The notes: generated by a model from the sequence alone, not told the origin. Positions 7,992-19,159 are shown, numbered from the stretch's first letter. The stretch is DNA of 64,000 nucleotides from Streptomyces lavendofoliae (GCF_014649735.1 NZ_BMTP01000003.1:62001-126000), one strand, 5' to 3'. A program made the numbers and translations.

Positions 7992-8729
7992 ATGAACGTC
8001 TCTTCCCGTGTCGCCCTGGCCGGTGGCCTCGCCCTCTCCTCCGTGGTCCTGCTCTCCGGGACCGCCTCCGCGCACGTCAGCGTGCAGCCGCAGGGTGAGG
8101 CGGCCAAGGGCGGGTACGCCACGGTCGCCTTCAAGGTCCCGAACGAGCGGGACAACGCCTCGACCGTGAAGCTCGAGGTGACCCTCCCCGCCGCCCACCC
8201 CCTCGCGTCCGTCTCGACGCAGCCGATCCCGGGCTGGAAGGCCGAGGTCACCAAGGCCAGGCTCGACAAGCCGCTGGAGATGCACGGCAAGAAGATCACC
8301 GAGGCGGCCACGAAGATCACCTGGACCGCCACCGGTTCGAAGATCGCTCCCGGTGAGTTCCAGCAGTTCACCGTCTCCCTCGGGCAGCTCCCCGAGGACA
8401 CCGACCGTCTCGTCTTCAAGGCCCTCCAGACGTACGACAACAAGGAAGTCGTGCGCTGGATCGAGGAGCCGAAGGACGGCGCCCCGGAGCCGCAGACCCC
8501 CGCGCCCGTCCTGAAGCTGTCCGCGGCGACGGACGACCACCACGGCGCCGGCGAGTCGGACGACGACGCGGCCGGCAAGGCGGGCGACAAGGACCACGGC
8601 ACGGGGGAGAAGGCCGCGGCGGCCGGCTCCGGTGACACCACCGCCCGGGTCCTCGGTGTCATCGGCATCCTCGTCGGCGCCGCCGGTGTCGCCTTCGGCG
8701 TCCTCGCCGGACGCCGCCGCTCGGCCTGA
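7992..8729 (+). CDS. ycnI: YcnI family (DUF1775) copper-associated exported protein
   Basis: 245 aa. Signal peptide of about 28 residues ending ASA, so the mature protein begins with His (HVSVQP). In YcnI that N-terminal His takes part in copper binding. The DUF1775 beta-sandwich covers about 29-160, followed by a His/Asp/Lys-rich spacer, a C-terminal transmembrane helix and GRRRS, which anchor it to the outside of the membrane. The start at 7992 puts the positive n-region correctly; longer in-frame starts from 7926 would spoil the signal peptide. Confidence 0.88.
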   Translation: MNVSSRVALAGGLALSSVVLLSGTASAHVSVQPQGEAAKGGYATVAFKVPNERDNASTVKLEVTLPAAHPLASVSTQPIPGWKAEVTKARLDKPLEMHGKKITEAATKITWTATGSKIAPGEFQQFTVSLGQLPEDTDRLVFKALQTYDNKEVVRWIEEPKDGAPEPQTPAPVLKLSAATDDHHGAGESDDDAAGKAGDKDHGTGEKAAAAGSGDTTARVLGVIGILVGAAGVAFGVLAGRRRSA

Positions 8730-8764
8730 CGGCCGTCCCCCGCACACCCCGAAAGAGAAACCCC

Positions 8765-9457
8765 ATGCACCTCCAGAAGACCCGCGGACGGTTCCGTCCG
8801 CGCCGCCGCACCCGCGTGCTCGCCGCCGCGCTCGTCGCGGTCTCGGCACTCACCCTGTCGGCGTGCGGCGGCGGTGACGAGGACACCTCGTCCACCGGCC
8901 TGTCCGTCGGGACGCCGTCGCCGGACAAGGCCGCGACCGTACTGGACCGGCCCTTCGAGAAGCCGAACCTCGTCCTGAAGGACACCAAGGGCGAGACGTA
9001 CGACCTGCGGGAGCGGACCAAGGGCAAGCCGACGCTGATCTACTTCGGCTACACGCACTGCCCCGACGTCTGCCCCCTGACGATGAGCAACATCGCGCTG
9101 GCCTACAAGGAGCTCCCCCCGGCCGACCGGGCCGAGCTCCGAGTCGTCTTCGTCACCACCGACCCCGAGCGGGACACCTCCGCCGAGCTCGCCAAGTGGC
9201 TGCCCGGCGCCGGCGACCCGTCCTTCACCGGCCTCACCGGCGACTTCCCGACCATCCAGGCGGGCGCGCGCCAGATCGGCATCAGCATCGACCCGCCGAA
9301 GAAGGAGAAGGACGGCTCGGTCGTCTCCATGCACGGCGCGCAGGTGATCGCGTTCTCGCCGAAGACGGACCAGGGTTACGTCGTCTACGACGACGACACC
9401 ACCGCCGAGGAGTACGAGAAGGACCTGCCGAAGATCATCAAGGGGGAGAACCCGTGA
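8765..9457 (+). CDS. sco: Sco1/SenC copper chaperone lipoprotein
   Basis: 230 aa. Lipobox LSAC with Cys34, then a thioredoxin-like Sco domain with the copper motif CPDVCP and the distal copper His in the MHG segment. Sco proteins deliver copper to the CuA site of cytochrome c oxidase on the outer face of the membrane. The next gene starts inside its last codons (GTGA overlap at 9454-9457), so the two are translationally coupled. Confidence 0.93.
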   Translation: MHLQKTRGRFRPRRRTRVLAAALVAVSALTLSACGGGDEDTSSTGLSVGTPSPDKAATVLDRPFEKPNLVLKDTKGETYDLRERTKGKPTLIYFGYTHCPDVCPLTMSNIALAYKELPPADRAELRVVFVTTDPERDTSAELAKWLPGAGDPSFTGLTGDFPTIQAGARQIGISIDPPKKEKDGSVVSMHGAQVIAFSPKTDQGYVVYDDDTTAEEYEKDLPKIIKGENP

Positions 9458-9933
9458 CCCGCCGTTCCGCCCTCACCTCCCTGACGACCGCCATGGCCCT
9501 CGCCGGGGCCATGGCGCTCGGCGGCTGCTCCTCCGGCGGCGGTCCGGAACTGGAGGTCCACGGGGCCTTCATGCCGCAGCCGGTGGGCGACATGGCCGGC
9601 GGCTTCCTGACCGTCAGCAACAGCGGCGACGCCGCGGACAAGCTCACCTCGGTCACCAGCCCCCTCTCCGACGACGTCCAGATCCACGAGACGAAGGACC
9701 AGAAGATGCGGCAGGTGACGTCCTTCGACATCCCCGCCGAGGGTGAGCTGAGGCTCGAACGCGGTGGCAGCCACATCATGTTCATGGGCATCAAGAAGCA
9801 GCCGAAGCGGGGCGACAAGGTGCGGATAGAGCTGCACTTCGAGAAGTCCGGCCCGATCGAGGTCGACCTCCCGGTGGAGGCCGCGACCCACAACCCGTCG
9901 AAGCACCAGGCACCGGGGGACCGACACCCATGA
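9454..9933 (+). CDS. ecuC: PCuAC-type periplasmic copper chaperone lipoprotein
   Basis: 159 aa. Signal peptide with lipobox LGGC (Cys25), followed by a PCuAC fold with the family ligands: Met in GDMAGG, His in VQIHE, Met in KMRQ, and His/Met in GGSHIMFMG. Hands Cu(I) to Sco and the CuA site. Equivalent to the ECuC protein studied in S. lividans. GTG start coupled to sco by a 4-nt overlap; its own stop overlaps the next ATG (ATGA). Confidence 0.9.
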   Translation: MTRRSALTSLTTAMALAGAMALGGCSSGGGPELEVHGAFMPQPVGDMAGGFLTVSNSGDAADKLTSVTSPLSDDVQIHETKDQKMRQVTSFDIPAEGELRLERGGSHIMFMGIKKQPKRGDKVRIELHFEKSGPIEVDLPVEAATHNPSKHQAPGDRHP

Positions 9934-11846
9934 CGCCCACCGCCCCGCGCTTCGGAACCGCCCACGTCCTGTGGCTGATCCTGGCCACCGCGGCGCTGCT
10001 CGGCACCGTGCTCTCCGGCACGGCGAGCGCCCACGCCGCGCTCACCGGAAGCGACCCGAAGGACGGGGCGGTGGTCGCCACCGCCCCCAAGGGCGTCACG
10101 CTCACCTTCTCCGAGCAGGTCGCCCTGGGGGACGACGCGATCCGGGTCCTGGAGCCCAGCGGCAAGCGCGCCGACACCGGCGAGCTGCGCGACCTGTGCG
10201 CCGGATCGGTCGTGAAGTACGGCGTGAACCTGCACGCCGGGCTGCCGGACGGCACGTACACCGTCGCCTGGCGGGCCGTGTCCGCCGACAGCCACCCCAT
10301 CTCCGGCGCGTTCACCTTCTCCATCGGCGCCCCGTCGAAGACCACCGTCGCGCTGCCCGGGGAGAAGGCGGGCGGCGGGGTCGTCGGGGTGCTCTACGGG
10401 ATCGCGCGGTACGTCTCTTACGGCGGGTTCGTCCTGCTGGTGGGCGGCGCCGCGTTCGTCCTGGCCTGCTGGCCGCGCGGCGCGGCCGTACGGCCGCTGC
10501 AACGGCTCGTGGTGCGCGGGTGGGTGGCGCTGACGGCGGCCACCGCGGCGCTGCTGCTGCTGCGCGGGCCGTACACCGGCGCCGACTTCGGGCCGGGCTC
10601 GCTCGGCGCGGTCCTGGAGACCAAGACCGGCGCCGCGCTGGTCTCGCGGCTGCTGCTGCTGGGCGCGGCGGCGCTGTTCGTCGCCGTGCTGTTCGGCGCC
10701 TACACCCGGCGGGAGGACGAGGGCGAGAAGAAGGACCTCACCTTCGGGCTCGCCATCGGGGGCACCGTGGTCGCCGCCGGGATCGCGGGTACGTGGGCGC
10801 TGTCCGAGCACGCCTCGGCGGGGCTCCAGCCGCTCGTCGCGATGCCCGTGGACATCCTGCACCTGCTGGCGATGGCCGCCTGGCTGGGCGGGCTGGCCGC
10901 ACTGCTGGTCGTCCTGTACCGGGAGCCGTCCATCGAGCGGTCGGCGGTACGGCGCTTCTCCCGCGTCGCGTTCGGATCCGTGGTCGTGCTGGCCGCCACC
11001 GGGATCTACCAGTCCTGGCGGCAGGTCGGCTCCTGGTCGGCGCTGACCGGTACGGCGTACGGCCGGCTGCTGCTGCTCAAGGTGGGGCTGGTCGCCGTCC
11101 TGGTCGGGGTGGCGTGGGTCTCGCGGCGGTGGACGGAGCGGCTCGCGGAGACGGCCGCCGTGACCCAGGAGGAGGACGCGGGGGCCGGGGAGGACACGGA
11201 GGCCGGGCAAGCCGGGCAAGCCGGGGAGGACGCCGGGGGCGCTCGGGGGCAGGTGGCCGTGCCGGACGATCCGGAGCGCGCCGCCCAGCTCGCCCGGCAG
11301 AGGGCCGCCCTCGCCACCGCCCGCGCCCGGCGCGCCCGCGACGCCGACCCGGAGCGGGCCGGGCTGCGCCGTTCCGTGCTGGCGGAGGCGGGCGTCGCGG
11401 TGGTGCTGCTCGCCGTGACGACCGTACTGACGACGACCGAGCCGGGCCGTACCGAGGAGGAGGCGGGGCGCGCGCAGGCGTCCGCCCCGGCCGCGGTGCC
11501 GGACCGGCCGCTGGACCTGGCGCTGCCCTTCGACACGGGCGGCGTGAACGGCAAGGGGACGGTGCGGCTCACCCTCGATCCCGGCCGCTCCGGCGGGAAC
11601 GCGATGCACGTGTACGCCGAGGGCCCGGACGGGCGCCCCCTGGACGTACCGGAGCTGAAGGTGTCCTTCACCCTGGAGTCGCAGCAGATCGGTCCGCTGC
11701 CCGTCGTGCCCGACCGGGTCACCGCCGGGCACTGGACGTCGGCCGCCGTGCAGATCCCGATGCCCGGCGAGTGGAAGCTCCAGGTGACCGTGCGGACCTC
11801 CGACATCGACCAGACCACCATCGACAAGAACGTGAAGATCGGCTGA
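9930..11846 (+). CDS. CopC-CopD fusion with C-terminal YtkA-like domain
   Basis: 638 aa. Signal peptide then a CopC domain (about 35-135) beginning HAALTGSDP, with the second His ligand in DSHPISGAF. CopD-type multi-spanning membrane part about 150-400. An acidic/Ala-rich cytoplasmic insert (about 405-480, EEDAGAGEDTEAG) and another helix near 490-510 precede an extracellular YtkA/FixH-like domain (about 530-638). Imports or relays copper across the membrane. ATGA overlap with the upstream chaperone shows operon coupling. Confidence 0.88.
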   Translation: MTPTAPRFGTAHVLWLILATAALLGTVLSGTASAHAALTGSDPKDGAVVATAPKGVTLTFSEQVALGDDAIRVLEPSGKRADTGELRDLCAGSVVKYGVNLHAGLPDGTYTVAWRAVSADSHPISGAFTFSIGAPSKTTVALPGEKAGGGVVGVLYGIARYVSYGGFVLLVGGAAFVLACWPRGAAVRPLQRLVVRGWVALTAATAALLLLRGPYTGADFGPGSLGAVLETKTGAALVSRLLLLGAAALFVAVLFGAYTRREDEGEKKDLTFGLAIGGTVVAAGIAGTWALSEHASAGLQPLVAMPVDILHLLAMAAWLGGLAALLVVLYREPSIERSAVRRFSRVAFGSVVVLAATGIYQSWRQVGSWSALTGTAYGRLLLLKVGLVAVLVGVAWVSRRWTERLAETAAVTQEEDAGAGEDTEAGQAGQAGEDAGGARGQVAVPDDPERAAQLARQRAALATARARRARDADPERAGLRRSVLAEAGVAVVLLAVTTVLTTTEPGRTEEEAGRAQASAPAAVPDRPLDLALPFDTGGVNGKGTVRLTLDPGRSGGNAMHVYAEGPDGRPLDVPELKVSFTLESQQIGPLPVVPDRVTAGHWTSAAVQIPMPGEWKLQVTVRTSDIDQTTIDKNVKIG

Positions 11847-11853
11847 CCTGACC

Positions 11854-13092
11854 GTGAGCACCGAGAACCTCGACATCTCCAGGCGCAAGCTGCTGGGCAC
11901 CGTCGGCGCGGCCGGCGCGACCGGGCTGGCGCTCGGCGCGGCCGGCGGCGCCGCGGCCTACGCCGCCGGTTCGCAGCCCGCCGGTACGGCGCTGGCGTCC
12001 GTCGGCTCGACCGCCGTGCCGTTCCGCGGCACGCACCAGGCGGGCATCCTCCAGCCGTTGCAGGCACGGGGCCACCTGGTGGCCTTCGACCTGGCGCCCG
12101 GGGCGGGGCGCAAGGAGGCCGTCGCGCTGATGCGCCGTTGGTCGGCGGTGGCCGAGCGGCTGATGGCGGGCGAGCCGGCGGGCCCCGGGGACACCGGGGT
12201 CGCCCTGGACGCCGGGCCGTCCTCGCTGACGGTCACGTTCGGCTTCGGCGCCTCCTTCTTCGACCGGACGGGGCTGGTGGCCCGGCGTCCCGCGGAGCTG
12301 GACCCGCTGCCCGCGTTCTCCTCCGACCGGCTGGACGCCGGGCGGTCGAACGGCGACCTGTGGGTGCAGATCGGCGCCGACGACGCGCTCGTCGCGTTCC
12401 ACGCGCTGCGCGCCGTGCAGAAGGAGGCGGGCGCGGCGGCGAGGGTGCGCTGGCAGATGAACGGTTTCAACCGCTCGCCGGGTGCCACCGCGCGGCCGAT
12501 GACCGCCCGCAACCTGATGGGTCAGGTCGACGGGAGCCGCAACCCGAAGCCGTCCGAGCCGGACTTCCAGAAGCGGATCTTCGTCGCGGCGGGCGGGGAC
12601 CAGCCGTGGATGACGGGCGGTTCGTACGCCGTCGTCCGCCGGATCAGGATGCTGCTGGACGACTGGGAGAAGCTGCCGCCGGAGCGGCAGGAGCGGGTCA
12701 TCGGGCGCCGCAAGTCGGACGGGGCGCCGCTGACGGGCGGCGGCGAGACGTCGGAGCTCGACCTGGACAGGACGGGGCCGGACGGGAAGCCGGTCGTCCC
12801 CGCCGACGCGCACGCCCGTATCTCGGCGCCCGAGCAGAACGGTGGCGCGGCGATGCTGCGGCGCCCGTTCTCGTTCCACGACGGCATCGGGGCGGACGGG
12901 ACGCCGGACGCGGGGCTGCTGTTCATCGCCTGGCAGGCCGATCCGCGCAGGGGCTTCGTACCGGTGCAGCGCAAGCTGGACCGGGGGGACGCGCTGTCGC
13001 CGTTCATCCGCCACGAGGCGAGCGGCCTCTTCGCCGTTCCGGGCGGGCCGGGGGCGGGCGAGTACGTGGGACAGCGGTTGCTGGAGGCGTGA
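11854..13092 (+). CDS. dtpA: Tat-exported DyP-type heme peroxidase
   Basis: 412 aa. Twin-arginine signal SRRKLLGTVG near residue 10 and a long hydrophobic Ala-rich core. The DyP domain has the distal GxxDG motif (GQVDG) and the proximal heme His in PFSFHDGI. Matches DtpA of S. lividans, which is linked to copper trafficking to GlxA and cytochrome oxidase; also similar to EfeB. GTG start 7 bp after the CopCD stop. It completes the copper operon. Confidence 0.92.
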   Translation: MSTENLDISRRKLLGTVGAAGATGLALGAAGGAAAYAAGSQPAGTALASVGSTAVPFRGTHQAGILQPLQARGHLVAFDLAPGAGRKEAVALMRRWSAVAERLMAGEPAGPGDTGVALDAGPSSLTVTFGFGASFFDRTGLVARRPAELDPLPAFSSDRLDAGRSNGDLWVQIGADDALVAFHALRAVQKEAGAAARVRWQMNGFNRSPGATARPMTARNLMGQVDGSRNPKPSEPDFQKRIFVAAGGDQPWMTGGSYAVVRRIRMLLDDWEKLPPERQERVIGRRKSDGAPLTGGGETSELDLDRTGPDGKPVVPADAHARISAPEQNGGAAMLRRPFSFHDGIGADGTPDAGLLFIAWQADPRRGFVPVQRKLDRGDALSPFIRHEASGLFAVPGGPGAGEYVGQRLLEA

Positions 13093-13126
13093 CCGCGCGG
13101 GCGTCCGGCGCATTAGGGTGACCGGT

Positions 13127-14062
13127 ATGTCGGCCACTCGCTATACGTATCTCGGTCCCGAGGGCACCTTCACCGAGGCCGCCCTGCGCACTCTCCCGGA
13201 AGCCGCCACACGGGAGCTGGTGCCGATGGTCTCGGTGCCCGCCGCGCTGGACGCGGTGCGCAACGGGGAGGCCGCCGCCGCCCTCGTACCGATCGAGAAC
13301 TCGGTGGAGGGCGGGGTGACCGCGACCCTCGACGAACTGGCGTCCGGCGAGCCGCTGATGATCTACCGCGAGGTGCTGCTGCCGATCGCGTTCGCGCTGC
13401 TCGTCCGGCCCGGCACCAAGCTGTCCGACGTCAAGACCGTCACCGGTCACCCGGTCGCGCAGCCGCAGGTCCGCAACTGGCTGCGGGCGCACCTGCCCGA
13501 GGCGGTGTGGGAGTCGGCCGCCTCGAACGCGGACGGGGCGCGGCTGGTGCAGGAGGGGCGTTTCGACGCGGCCTTCGCCGGTGAGTTCGCGGCGGCGACG
13601 TACGGGCTGGAGGCCCTGGTCTCCGAGATCCACGACGCGGAGAACGCGGAGACCCGGTTCGTGCTGGTGGGCCGGCCGGCCCGGCCGGCGGCGCCGACGG
13701 GCGTTGACAAGACGTCGGTGGTCATCTGGCAGCGCGAGGACCACCCGGGTGCGCTGCTGGAGCTGCTCCAGGAGTTCGCGGCGCGCGGGGTCAACCTGAT
13801 GCTGCTCCAGTCGCGGCCGACCGGTGCGGGCATCGGCAACTACTGCTTCGCCATCGACGCCGAGGGGCACATCGCGGACCGGCGGGTCGGCGAGGCGCTG
13901 ATGGGTCTGAAGCGGATCTGCGCGAACGTCCGGTTCCTCGGCTCGTACCCGCGCGCCGGCGCGACGGAGGAGGACGTGACCCCGCTCCGGCCCGGGACGT
14001 CCGACCGGGAGTTCACGGCGGCGTCCGACTGGCTGGTCCGGTGCCAGGACGGCCGGGCCTGA
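13127..14062 (+). CDS. pheA: prephenate dehydratase
   Basis: 311 aa. PDT domain (YLGPEGTFTEAAL, PIENSVEGGVTATLDEL, the catalytic TRF in AETRFVLVG), then an ACT regulatory domain (about 205-285, HPGALLELLQEF ... LQSRPTG). Converts prephenate to phenylpyruvate and is normally feedback-controlled by phenylalanine through the ACT domain. ATG 13127 lies 7 nt after a TAGGGT sequence that looks like a -10 box, so the mRNA may be leaderless. Confidence 0.95.
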   Translation: MSATRYTYLGPEGTFTEAALRTLPEAATRELVPMVSVPAALDAVRNGEAAAALVPIENSVEGGVTATLDELASGEPLMIYREVLLPIAFALLVRPGTKLSDVKTVTGHPVAQPQVRNWLRAHLPEAVWESAASNADGARLVQEGRFDAAFAGEFAAATYGLEALVSEIHDAENAETRFVLVGRPARPAAPTGVDKTSVVIWQREDHPGALLELLQEFAARGVNLMLLQSRPTGAGIGNYCFAIDAEGHIADRRVGEALMGLKRICANVRFLGSYPRAGATEEDVTPLRPGTSDREFTAASDWLVRCQDGRA

Positions 14063-14079
14063 CCGTACATCCACAGAAG

Positions 14080-14088
14080 TTATCCACA
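14080..14088 (+). promoter_or_regulatory. DnaA box TTATCCACA
   Basis: Perfect match to the 9-mer consensus, 18 bp after the pheA stop codon. The same region holds further boxes at 14349 and 14379. Confidence 0.65.
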
Positions 14089-14348
14089 GGGGTGCTTCTC
14101 GACCTGGGGACAAGTCGACAACACAACGGGACAGGGTCGACAAATCTCCCCGGTGGCCTCAAGTGGCTTCAGAGTGCCGCACCGGGCGCGTGTCACCTCA
14201 ATTCCGCCGATCAACTCCTTAGGGCGAGAATTTCCCACCCGAATGAGTGGGTGGGACGGGTTTGGCCGGGGAATCCCGGGTGAATCCACGGTGACGACAC
14301 AGCAATCGGAATGATCGATTTCTGAGTCCACAGCGGATTCGCACAGCC

Positions 14349-14387
14349 TGTGGATAACTTGCCGAATCGGCGGGCCTCTGTGGACAA
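14349..14387 (-). promoter_or_regulatory. paired DnaA boxes TTATCCACA and TTGTCCACA
   Basis: Two boxes in the same orientation (read on the minus strand) at 14349-14357 and 14379-14387, 30 bp apart start to start. TTGTCCACA is the form preferred at the Streptomyces oriC. They lie about 200 bp upstream of serS. Confidence 0.65.
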
Positions 14388-14584
14388 CGACGCTCGAACA
14401 CCGCCGGGGAGCGGCGGCCGGACACAGCGGCCTGTCGCCCATTCCCGGGCGAGAGGGGCGGGGAGGCGGAATTCCGGTGCGCTTTCCTCGGGGATAAACT
14501 CCTGCATATCGGGCAAAGTGACACGCAAGGCCCACACGGCATATCGGCTGGGGTGACACGAGCACGCACCGGTAGCCTGGTGGG

Positions 14585-15862
14585 GTGATTGACCTTCGCC
14601 TGCTCCGTGAGGACCCCGACCGTGTTCGCGCCTCCCAGCGCGCCCGTGGAGAGGACGTCGGCCTCGTCGACGCCCTGCTCTCCGCCGATGAGCGGCGCAG
14701 GTCGTCCGGCGTGCGCTTCGACGAACTCCGCTCCGAGCAGAAGGGGCTCGGCAAGCTGATCCCCAAGGCGTCCCCGGAGGAGCGCGCGGAGCTGCTGCGG
14801 AAGGCCGAGCAGCTGAAGGCGGACGTCAAGGCCGCCGAGGCCGCCCAGAACGAGGCGGACGACGAGACCAGGCGGCTGCTGCTGAAGCTCGGCAACATCG
14901 TCCACGAGGACGTGCCGGTCGGCGGCGAGGAGGACTTCGTCGTCCTGGAGACGCACGGCACCGTCCGCGACTTCGGCGCCGAGGGCTTCGAGCCCAAGGA
15001 CCACCTGGAACTCGGCGAGGCGCTGGGCGCCATCGACGTCGAACGCGCCGCCAAGGTCTCCGGCTCGCGCTTCTACTACCTGACCGGCGTCGGCGCGCTG
15101 CTGGAACTCGCCCTCGTCAACGCCGCGATCGCCCAGGCGACGGAGGCCGGGTTCATCCCGATGCTGACGCCGACCCTGGTCCGCCCGCGCGCCATGGAGG
15201 GCACCGGCTTCCTCGGCCAGGCCGCCGAGAACGTGTACCACCTGGAGAAGGACGACTACTACCTCGTCGGCACGTCCGAGGTACCGCTGGCGGCGTACCA
15301 CATGGACGAAATCCTCGACGCGGAGAAGCTGCCGCTGCGGTACGCCGGCTTCTCCCCCTGCTACCGGCGCGAGGCCGGCACGTACGGCAAGGACACCCGG
15401 GGCATCTTCCGGGTCCACCAGTTCGACAAGGTGGAGATGTTCTCGTACGTCGCCCCCGAGGAGGCCGAGGCCGAGCACAAGCGGCTGCTGGACTGGGAGA
15501 AGCAGTGGCTGACCTCCCTGGAGCTGCCGTTCCAGGTGATCGACGTGGCCACCGGTGACCTCGGCGCCTCCGCCTCGCGCAAGTACGACTGCGAGGCGTG
15601 GATCCCGACCCAGGGCAAGTACCGCGAGCTGACGTCCGCGTCGAACTGCGACAGCTTCCAGGCGCGGCGCCTGTCGGTGCGGATGCGCGACGGCAAGAAG
15701 GTGCAGCCGCTGGCGACGCTGAACGGCACCCTGTGCGCCGTGCCCCGCACGATCGTCGCGCTGCTGGAGAACCACCAGCAGGCCGACGGCTCGGTGCGGG
15801 TCCCCCCGGTCCTCCGCCCGTACCTCGGCGGCCGGGAACTCCTGGAGCCCGTCTCCAAGTGA
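14585..15862 (+). CDS. serS: seryl-tRNA synthetase
   Basis: 425 aa, full length for class II SerRS. N-terminal coiled-coil arm (about 30-105) that binds the tRNA-Ser long arm, then the catalytic core with motif 2 ([10 protein letters not shown]) and motif 3 ([11 protein letters not shown]). Charges tRNA-Ser and tRNA-Sec-type substrates with serine. GTG start close behind a TAGCCT box, probably leaderless. The following HAD gene starts within its stop codon, so both are one transcription unit. Confidence 0.97.
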   Translation: MIDLRLLREDPDRVRASQRARGEDVGLVDALLSADERRRSSGVRFDELRSEQKGLGKLIPKASPEERAELLRKAEQLKADVKAAEAAQNEADDETRRLLLKLGNIVHEDVPVGGEEDFVVLETHGTVRDFGAEGFEPKDHLELGEALGAIDVERAAKVSGSRFYYLTGVGALLELALVNAAIAQATEAGFIPMLTPTLVRPRAMEGTGFLGQAAENVYHLEKDDYYLVGTSEVPLAAYHMDEILDAEKLPLRYAGFSPCYRREAGTYGKDTRGIFRVHQFDKVEMFSYVAPEEAEAEHKRLLDWEKQWLTSLELPFQVIDVATGDLGASASRKYDCEAWIPTQGKYRELTSASNCDSFQARRLSVRMRDGKKVQPLATLNGTLCAVPRTIVALLENHQQADGSVRVPPVLRPYLGGRELLEPVSK

Positions 15863-16665
15863 CCGGGTTCCCTTACAAACTGGTCGCGACCGACCTCGAC
15901 GGCACGCTGCTGCGGTCCGACGACACGGTCTCGCAGCGCACACGTGACGCGCTCGCCGCCGCCACGGCGGCGGGCGCCGCGCACATCGTCGTCACCGGCC
16001 GCGCCGTCCCCTGGACGCGCCACATCCTGGACGACCTGGGGTACGACGGCCTCGCCGTCTGTGGCCAGGGCGCCCAGGTCTACCACGCGGGCGAGCACCG
16101 GCTGCTGACCTCCGTGACCCTGGACCGCCAGCTCGCCGGACTCGCGCTGTCCAAGCTGGAGGCCGAGGTCGGTCCGCTGGCCCTCGCCGCCAGCCGCGAC
16201 GGCCTGGACGGCGAGGTCCTGGTCGGTCCCGGCTACCGGGTCCAGGAGGGGCCGCTGCCGTACCTCCCCTACGAGGACCCGGCCGACCTGTGGTCCGCCC
16301 CGCTCAACAAGGTCTACATCCAGCACCCCGAGCTGGACGACGACGCCCTGGCGCTGGCCGCCCGCCAGGCGGTCGGCGGGCTCGTGGACGTGGTGATGGC
16401 GGGCGCGGGAGTCGTGGAGATCCTGCCGCTGGGCCTGAGCAAGGCCACGGGGCTGTCCCTGGCGGCCCGCCGGCTGGGCGCGAAGGCGGCGGACACCATC
16501 GCGTTCGGGGACATGCCGAACGACATCCCGATGTTCGCCTGGGCGCACCACGGCGTGGCCATGGCCAACGCGCACGACGACCTCAAGGCCGTGGCCCACG
16601 AGATCACGGCGTCCAACGACCAGGACGGCATCGCGGTGGTGCTGGAGGAGTTGCTGGCCGGCTGA
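15859..16665 (+). CDS. HAD-superfamily (Cof/type IIB) phosphatase
   Basis: 268 aa. Motif [11 protein letters not shown] (nucleophile and acid Asp), motif II VTGR, Lys in LGLSKATGL, and motif [13 protein letters not shown]. The large C2-type cap between motifs II and III marks the Cof-like phosphosugar/nucleotide phosphatases; the substrate is unknown. GTG start overlaps the serS stop by 4 nt. A paralogue with the same motifs lies at 29430-30287. Confidence 0.88.
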   Translation: MTGFPYKLVATDLDGTLLRSDDTVSQRTRDALAAATAAGAAHIVVTGRAVPWTRHILDDLGYDGLAVCGQGAQVYHAGEHRLLTSVTLDRQLAGLALSKLEAEVGPLALAASRDGLDGEVLVGPGYRVQEGPLPYLPYEDPADLWSAPLNKVYIQHPELDDDALALAARQAVGGLVDVVMAGAGVVEILPLGLSKATGLSLAARRLGAKAADTIAFGDMPNDIPMFAWAHHGVAMANAHDDLKAVAHEITASNDQDGIAVVLEELLAG

Positions 16666-16903
16666 GCGGCGACCGGCCGGCGGGCCGGGGAGCGGTGACC
16701 GTGGGTCGGTGACCGGCGCCCGGTGAGCGGGCGGCGGGCGGTTCCGGGGCGGTACGGGCAGCGGGGCGACGGGCCGGTGTGCCGGGAGGGGCGGCCCGCG
16801 CGACGGGTCGCGCGCTCGAAGCGGCCGCCCCCGGCAGCTGCCCGTGCCTCACCAATGTGCCGCGCGCGCGTGGCGCGGCGCCACCGGATTACCGGGGCGC
16901 CGC

Positions 16904-16943
16904 GCTGCCGGGCCCGTACCGCTGCCGGGCCCGTACCGCTGCC
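16904..16943. repeat. 17-bp tandem repeat, 2.3 copies
   Basis: GCTGCCGGGCCCGTACC occurs twice in direct succession (16904-16920, 16921-16937) followed by a partial third copy, in the non-coding gap 3' of lpd. Probably replication slippage. Confidence 0.6.
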
Positions 16944-16952
16944 GCCGGGGCC

Positions 16953-18356
<1,404 letters not shown>

Positions 18357-18467
18357 GGCTTGCTCCCCAGGGTGTGAGTGAGTGCGGATGTGCCCACAGT
18401 AATCCTGGAGGCAAGTTGTAGGATGACTGGGCAACCGGGTGAATGGGCGGAATGGAGCAGTGGACAG

Positions 18468-19145
18468 ATGGTGCTGAAGGCCGCGGGACGGACCTCCCTC
18501 GTCGACGCGGTCGTCGACCAGCTCCGCGCCCAGCTCACCCACGGCGAATGGGCCGTCGGCGACCGCATCCCCACCGAGCACGAGCTGGCCGAGCAGCTCG
18601 GTGTCGGCCGCAACACCGTCCGCGAGGCCGTCCGCGTCCTGGTCCACGCCGGCCTGCTGGAGTCCCGGCAGGGCAACGGCACGTTCGTACGCTCCACCGC
18701 CGACCCCGCCGCCGTGCTGCGCACCGTCCGGGCGGCCGGCGCCCTCGACGTCCTGGAGCTGCGGATCGCCCTGGAGACGGAGGCCGCCCGGCTCGCCGCC
18801 GCGCGCCGGGACACCCACGACCTGCTGCGGCTGCGCGCCGCGCTCGCGACCCTCCGCGAGGAGGGCGACCGGGACGCGGACGCCGACCTGGCCTTCCACC
18901 GCGCGGTGGTCGAGGCCACGCACAACGCCGCCTTCACCGAGGTGTACCGGTTCTTCTCCGTGCAGGTGCACGAGAGCCTCGTCGAGTCGCTCGGCGACCA
19001 CGCCATGCCCGCCATCGACCTGGACGCGCACGAGGCGCTGGTCGAGGCGGTCGAGGCGGGCGACCCGGAGGCGGCCGGTGACGCGGTGCGGGAGCTGTTG
19101 CGCGCGCCGATGGAAGCGGTCAGGGCGATCGTCGCCACCCGCTGA
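18468..19145 (+). CDS. FadR-type GntR-family transcriptional regulator
   Basis: 225 aa from ATG 18468, which has GGAG 10 nt upstream (ATG 18423 is an alternative). N-terminal winged helix ([24 protein letters not shown]), C-terminal all-helical FCD domain with metal/ligand His and Asp/Glu residues ([23 protein letters not shown]). FCD regulators sense carboxylates. It is divergent from lpd with a 111-bp shared promoter region, so lpd is the obvious candidate target, as with PdhR in enteric bacteria (analogy only). Confidence 0.85.
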   Translation: MVLKAAGRTSLVDAVVDQLRAQLTHGEWAVGDRIPTEHELAEQLGVGRNTVREAVRVLVHAGLLESRQGNGTFVRSTADPAAVLRTVRAAGALDVLELRIALETEAARLAAARRDTHDLLRLRAALATLREEGDRDADADLAFHRAVVEATHNAAFTEVYRFFSVQVHESLVESLGDHAMPAIDLDAHEALVEAVEAGDPEAAGDAVRELLRAPMEAVRAIVATR

Positions 19146-19159
19146 TCCCCCCTCCCGCC

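Larger units (their letters stand above)
14063..14584. other. 522-bp intergenic region with DnaA boxes
   Basis: AT-richer than its surroundings and without a credible gene. It holds three perfect DnaA boxes (entered separately) and several weaker TCCACA-type matches (14066-14076, near 14107, near 14334). The last 20 bp contain TAGCCT (about 14576) just upstream of serS, a candidate -10 box. Confidence 0.7.
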
